Below are positions 59,613 to 64,000 of a DNA stretch of 64,000 nt, one piece after another (positions within the stretch are counted from its first letter, which is position 1; each line of letters starts with the position of its first letter). Position numbers and translations under genes: made by a program. The notes below the pieces were generated by a model that had not been told where the DNA came from, made no database searches, and was given only the letters and a program-made list of their open reading frames with translations. Location: contig JAPWGK010000018.1 of the NCBI GenBank assembly GCA_029641185.1, positions 620,001 through 684,000 on the forward strand, written 5' to 3'. The stretch comes from Pseudofabraea citricarpa (taxonomy: Eukaryota; Ascomycota; Leotiomycetes; Helotiales; Dermateaceae).

Positions 59613-62600
59613 ATGGTAATCAAAAATGAAAAGCAAAGTAAAGAGGCTCGATGGTATCATAAATACCAAAGAGATCCATTGAGGCATCTAGATTTCCAAA
59701 ATCGTAGGATCTTAGGCTTGGTGTCTTTGGTAGCAGTGGTGGTCACTTTTTTGCACCAATTATCAATCTCATTTGATCAGGTACGGCCCTTGAAAAACAT
59801 CAACCGTATTGATCGCGCAAAGTTTGATGAGGGATTGAAATTGTGCGATCAAATCCACCATCATACTCGACCGGTATTTGCTGCATCCAGAGAAAATCCG
59901 CGATGGAACTCTTTCACAGGACAGAACGAGACCATAATTCTTCGCAATGCTACTTTATTCGATGGCGACTTGGTTCTGGATTTCAAAGTTGATATAATCT
60001 TCGACAAGGGAATTATCAAATCGGTACTACCAGCCTCCGAGTCCACCAGTTCAGCTGACGAAGGCAGAGTATGGAACCTTGATGGGAAATTCATTACGCC
60101 TGGTTTGGTTGATATGCATTCACATCATCTACTTATTCCATTCCCACAACTCCCATCAACCACAGACGTCAATGAAAAGCCACAACTTGGTAGTTTGACG
60201 CCATTTGTACGTGCTATTGACGGGTTTAAGCCGTATGACCCAGCTACAGCAATCATTGCATCTGGGGGTGTTACTTCTTCCTTAGTTCTTCCTGGGTCAG
60301 GCAATATCATTGGTGGCGAAGCATACATGGTCAAGAATTCTCTTGTCAGTGGGCCAAACAGGGAACCAGTAGTGGACGAAATCCTGCTTGACTATGGCGT
60401 GAGACCGGAAAATAGGCAGAGATACATGAAAATGGCTTGCGGAGAAAACCCGAAACATCTTTATGGCCATACTCGGATGGGAAATGCATGGCTCTTACGA
60501 GAGCACCTCGCCCGAGCAAAGAAATTGCAAGAAAGACAAGATGAATGGTGTTACGATGCTGCGCAGATTCAACAGAGCCGGTTTGGAGTCGAAGCACAAA
60601 TAACCAAATTCATCACAAAATCAGGTGGCCTCGAGGAGAACTTGGAGCTTGAGTCTTCATTGGCTATGCTGAGAGGAAATATCAATATCAACATTCATTG
60701 CTACGAACCTGAAGATATTGAGCGCATGTTATCTATCTGCCACGAATTTGGAATACAGCCCCACGCGTTCCATCATGCCTTGGAAGCCTGGCAAGTTCCA
60801 GAATTGTTGAGGAAACAGGGAGGGTAAGCTCTCTATACATAATTGCGGCCGAATCAAGTGGCCTGCTAACTTTCTTCCAGAAATGTGACCATCGCCACTT
60901 TCGCTGATAACGCTTTCTTCAAACATGAGGCATATGGTGCGAATTTGAGAGCTGGGAAGATTCTCTCGGAACAAGGAGTTCCTGTGGCTTTCAAATCTGT
61001 ATGTATTCACCTCTCGAAAGGCTTGCTGTATCTAACCGCATTCAGGATCATGTTCAAGAGCAATCCAATGCTAAATATCTGATGTAAGTCGATAAGTAGG
61101 GAAATTCGTCTTAACAAAATATTGAACTGACGAAAACTCCAGGTTCCAAGCTTCTACTGCTCACAAATTTGGCATGGCCGAGGATAAAGCTTTGAAGTCA
61201 GTAACCTCTGTACCTGCACGGTCTGTACAACAGGATCATCGTATCGGTTATGTTCGTTCTGGCTATGATGCCGATATCGTTATCTGGAATAGCCATCCGT
61301 TGGATGTTGGTGCAACCGCCTTGCAAGTCTTCATTGACGGAGTCCCAAATCTAAATCCACAAACGGTGGCCAAAAGCCTAGGAACTGCCAACAAAATCAA
61401 CAGCGTGGCAGTACCAAGCGCGCGACCACAACCCACCGAAGCTTCTCGACAAGAGTTTTGCGAAAATATTGAATCCAAGAAGAATATAGTTTTTACAGGA
61501 ATCAATGGATTTCTTCTCGACTCTCAACTACTTTCAGGAAAGCAGACCAGAAATTTGACTATGGTGGTATCGAACGGCCAAATATCATGCATCGATACTC
61601 ATGAGACGTGTGTTTCCGAAGCCAAGGATGGAGTCATCGTCCCGCTTCAGAATGGATATGTCACACCCGGTCTCATTTCTGTCGGCCAGAGTATCGGTTT
61701 GTCTGAAATTTCAGGGGAAGATTCTACTGGCGATGGGAGAGTAAGCACAAAGACAAACGAGTTCGACGAGAGGAATGTGGATTATGCAAAATACGGCGTG
61801 CATTTCGAGGGAAGGTTATTTAAAAGAGCGAGAATTGGTGGGCTCACTCGAGCCATAACTCCACCACTATCTCGAGGAGGCTTGTTGCCGGGCGTCAGTG
61901 TTGGCATTAGAACTACACCCACGAGAACCATCCTTGATGGTGGAATATTTCAGGATGATGTGGCTCTGCATGTTGTCGTAGGACAGTCTTCCAAACGTAA
62001 GAACAAAGAAATAAGGATCATTAACTTGCTAACAAGTGATTAGAAGGTGAATCAACGACGACTATTTCTTCGGCAATTTCCCATTTGAGAAGGATTCTCT
62101 CCGAAGCGAAATCAAACGACAGCATTTATACTCAGGCGTTGAATGGCACATTACCACTTGTGGTGCACGCCGTTAATAAGGTAGATCCTTCACCCGAGAC
62201 CTTTATTCTTTCCTACTTATTGAAATAAATAGTACGACATACTTCAAATCATCCGTCTTCAAAATGATTTTACACAAGCAAAGTTTGTTATTTATGGAGC
62301 TCATGAAGCACCATCTGTAGGCCATCATTTCCCAACCAATCTCCAGTTCGGATTATTAATCTCATATAGGTTGCCAAAGAGTTGGCTAAAGCCCACATAC
62401 CAGTTATCCTCACGGGGAATAGAGGAGCTCCAGATAAATGGGAGAAGAAAAACGCACTAGCAGGACCTCCACTTACGCGAAGTCCAGCAGATATCTTAAC
62501 CGAAGAAGGCGTGACTTTTGGTCTGGCAATCCAAGGTAAAAACTTAAACTCACTCTATGGCTTTGGAAACTGCTGAAGTATAACTAGGAGATTCTCATAT

Positions 62601-62841
62601 TTATGCTTTGGCGAGCGAAGCAGGCTGGGCTGCGCAGTATGCCGGGCTAAGCGAGAAAGAGGCAATTGCCTTGGTCTCAACTAATATTGAAGATATTTTG
62701 CATTTGGCATCTTCAAAAGCCACAAATAGTCATGGAGATCTTGTTGTGTGGGAAGGAAACCCATTGAGAGGCGAAGGATCCGTTGTTGTGACATTTGAGG
62801 ATGATGGAAGACTTGGCGTTTGTTGGCCGCAAAGCGACTGA
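59613..62841 (+). CDS. Membrane-anchored double amidohydrolase-like protein (952 aa, 8 exons)
   Basis: Exons: 59613-60823, 60881-60998, 61046-61083 (38 nt), 61143-61996, 62044-62180, 62233-62316, 62370-62535, 62591-62841. Phases close. Residues ~31-50 are a single membrane anchor (RILGLVSLVAVVVTFLHQL). First half: amidohydrolase with GKFITPGLVDMHSHHLLIPF (metal-binding His169-x-His171), ININIHCYEPEDIERML, QPHAFHHALEAWQVP, and the Asp in VPVAFKSDHVQ, ending in GYDADIVIWNSHPLDVGAT. Second half restarts the metal-dependent hydrolase fold (NLTMVVSNGQISC, NGYVTPGLISVGQSIGL). VGQS stands where HxH is expected. It ends with SHGDLVVWEGNPLRG. The first half is probably active on an unknown cyclic amide or ester; the second looks non-catalytic. 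Confidence 0.85.
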
Positions 62842-63312
62842 AGCTGCAGGAGAATTGGCTGATACAAAATCATCTTGTGAGTTGTCGGAGGATTACTGAT
62901 AGAAGACCCATATTATTATTAAGTTATAGATGAGTATAGGAACTACAGAGACTGAGGTGTTCCCATTTGCTCCAAACGACTTCTCTTAAACTTGCCTGCC
63001 CAATTATCTGAGCCATATCTCTACAGCCATCCGGTCCAGCTAGACCGAGCATCGTCGAATTTCACATTCGCGTTGTATCTCGGTATGGTTAACAGGCATC
63101 GCGTAGGAATGAAGCTACTTGAATGTCAGGGAGTAGAACGATGAAATTGGTGGTAGAAGTATCTTAAAAGTTTATCATGCAGCTCGCTTCAATTCTCAAC
63201 CTGGTAAGTAGATTCGCCTTTTCTCAATATAGTTGTAGGTACAGATTTTATGAAGAGATCATCTTGAGAAGCAATTGATTAATTTGATTTAAATTGGTTA
63301 ATGGCGATGTGC
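62842..63312. other. Intergenic between convergent genes
   Basis: About 470 bp between the amidohydrolase gene and Dbp7. Nothing recognised. Confidence 0.5.
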
Positions 63313-64000
63313 TCAGCCAATGTTGAATTCACTAGCACTAGCCATGTGCTCCCGGATCTTCCTCTTCATCCTCTTGGCTGCTTCGTCCTCATCCACAGAC
63401 GGCATATCAAGTTCCAATTTCTTTTGCTTTCTTGCTCTTTCACCCTCGGGAACCTTGTCCTCCTCCTTCTCTGTCGCACCCCTCTTTGCCTTCCGTGCCG
63501 CAACACTTCTATCCGCCTTGGTCATTGCCTTGGGTCTTAATCCTGGCACCTTGATGCTACCAGGCTTGTCTCGTAAAGCGAATGCTTTTGCGAGATGGCC
63601 CAAGTGGAGGGTCTGCATGTTGAAATATTTCCTCTCGTCTGCTACATGTGTAGCATAAGCGCGAATGTGGGACTGGAAACCTCTTCGTGCCATTTCGAGA
63701 TACTTTGGTGATTCAATGGTCCAGCGTTCTACATCCAACTGGAAGTCAGTCGCTCGCTCTTCCCATTCCCGGCCAGTACCACCAAAGCCCTTTCGAATAA
63801 GCTCTTCTGCCGTGTTATGCACAAGTGATTTCTTGCCATCCCGGTAATGCGATGCAAGAATTGATACATATTCTTCTTCGTCCCCAGGCAGAAGGAATAT
63901 AAGAGCTCGCCCATCGCGACCTGCACGTGCCGTTCGACCGACTCTATGAAGATGGTCGTCTGCGCTGAATGGCGGGTCATACTCGATAACATAATCAACA
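63313..64000 (-). CDS. DBP7: DEAD-box ATP-dependent RNA helicase Dbp7, C-terminal part (truncated by window edge)
   Basis: The frame is open from the window edge (64000) to the stop at 63313, with no intron visible. It starts inside helicase domain 2: VDYVIEYDPPFSADDHLHRV then RTARAGRDGRALIFLLPGDE, which is motif VI (HRxGRxxR) and its surroundings. A ~150-residue C-terminal extension follows (FQLDVERWTIESPKYLEMAR, FQSHIRAYATHVADERKYFN, LHLGHLAKAFALRD), ending in a basic Lys/Arg tail. The DPPFSADDHLHRVGRTARAG context and extension match yeast Dbp7 / human DDX31, nucleolar helicases for 60S ribosome assembly. The 5' part, including motifs I-V, lies beyond the window. Confidence 0.9.
   Translation of the reverse strand, partial: VDYVIEYDPPFSADDHLHRVGRTARAGRDGRALIFLLPGDEEEYVSILASHYRDGKKSLVHNTAEELIRKGFGGTGREWEERATDFQLDVERWTIESPKYLEMARRGFQSHIRAYATHVADERKYFNMQTLHLGHLAKAFALRDKPGSIKVPGLRPKAMTKADRSVAARKAKRGATEKEEDKVPEGERARKQKKLELDMPSVDEDEAAKRMKRKIREHMASASEFNIG

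Noticed and set aside
63729..63998. 89-codon open frame on the minus strand overlapping Dbp7
   Set aside because: Runs in another frame of the same strand as the clear helicase motif VI. The helicase frame explains the sequence.

Overview
This 64 kb window is nuclear DNA of a filamentous ascomycete (Pezizomycotina). The genes are split by short introns (about 43-190 nt, GTRNGT donors, YAG acceptors). They lie on both strands without operons. The families present are typical of filamentous fungi: a rhodopsin-like fungal membrane protein, a CBM1-tailed secreted protein, a NACHT-ankyrin NLR, a CVNH lectin, a fungal C2H2 regulator and a Dal5-like MFS transporter. Leotiomycetes (Helotiales) is my best guess from the gene set; that is inference and was not tested. 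Most exon models below were worked out by hand, and their reading phases close at every junction.

Layout, left to right. 0-8.2 kb: a dihydroxyacetone-synthase-type transketolase, then a very large 10-exon minus-strand gene (about 1654 aa) ending in a CorA-like membrane domain. 9-11.2 kb: a secreted PAF-acetylhydrolase-like esterase and an SDR oxidoreductase. 12.4-13.7 kb: a frame-disrupted lactonohydrolase (SMP-30-type) gene. 15-22.3 kb: a fungal rhodopsin-domain membrane protein, an AlkB-type dioxygenase, a DUF1772 membrane protein, mitochondrial NADH-cytochrome b5 reductase (MCR1) and a Rossmann-fold NAD(P)-binding protein. 23.1-25.3 kb: a secreted DUF1996 protein with a C-terminal cellulose-binding CBM1, preceded by four same-orientation copies of the XlnR-type site GGCTAAA. 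26-32.1 kb: a 1874-aa NLR (NACHT_N, NACHT, ankyrin repeats). 32.8-36 kb: an alpha/beta hydrolase and two small conserved proteins. 36.2-39.7 kb: a ferric reductase and a CTR copper transporter, head to head. 40.2-43.3 kb: a CVNH lectin followed by about 2.6 kb without a recognisable gene. 43.3-52.2 kb: an intracellular GH31 glycosidase, an oxidoreductase-like small protein, a Dal5-family transporter next to a salicylate-hydroxylase-like monooxygenase, and a secreted GH16 enzyme. 53.3-64 kb: a C2H2 zinc-finger protein, a 12-exon sugar transporter, a double-domain membrane amidohydrolase, and the C-terminus of the DEAD-box helicase Dbp7 running off the right edge.

Functional links. Several genes concern plant-polymer and sugar use: DUF1996-CBM1, GH16, GH31, the sugar transporter and the XlnR-like sites. 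The ferric reductase and copper transporter form a plausible metal-uptake unit, because cupric/ferric reduction feeds Cu(I) uptake. The MFS transporter and flavin monooxygenase could form a small aromatic-acid uptake and hydroxylation pair. The NLR and the CorA-like giant belong to lineage-variable families. No transposon, CRISPR array, rRNA or tRNA was recognised.
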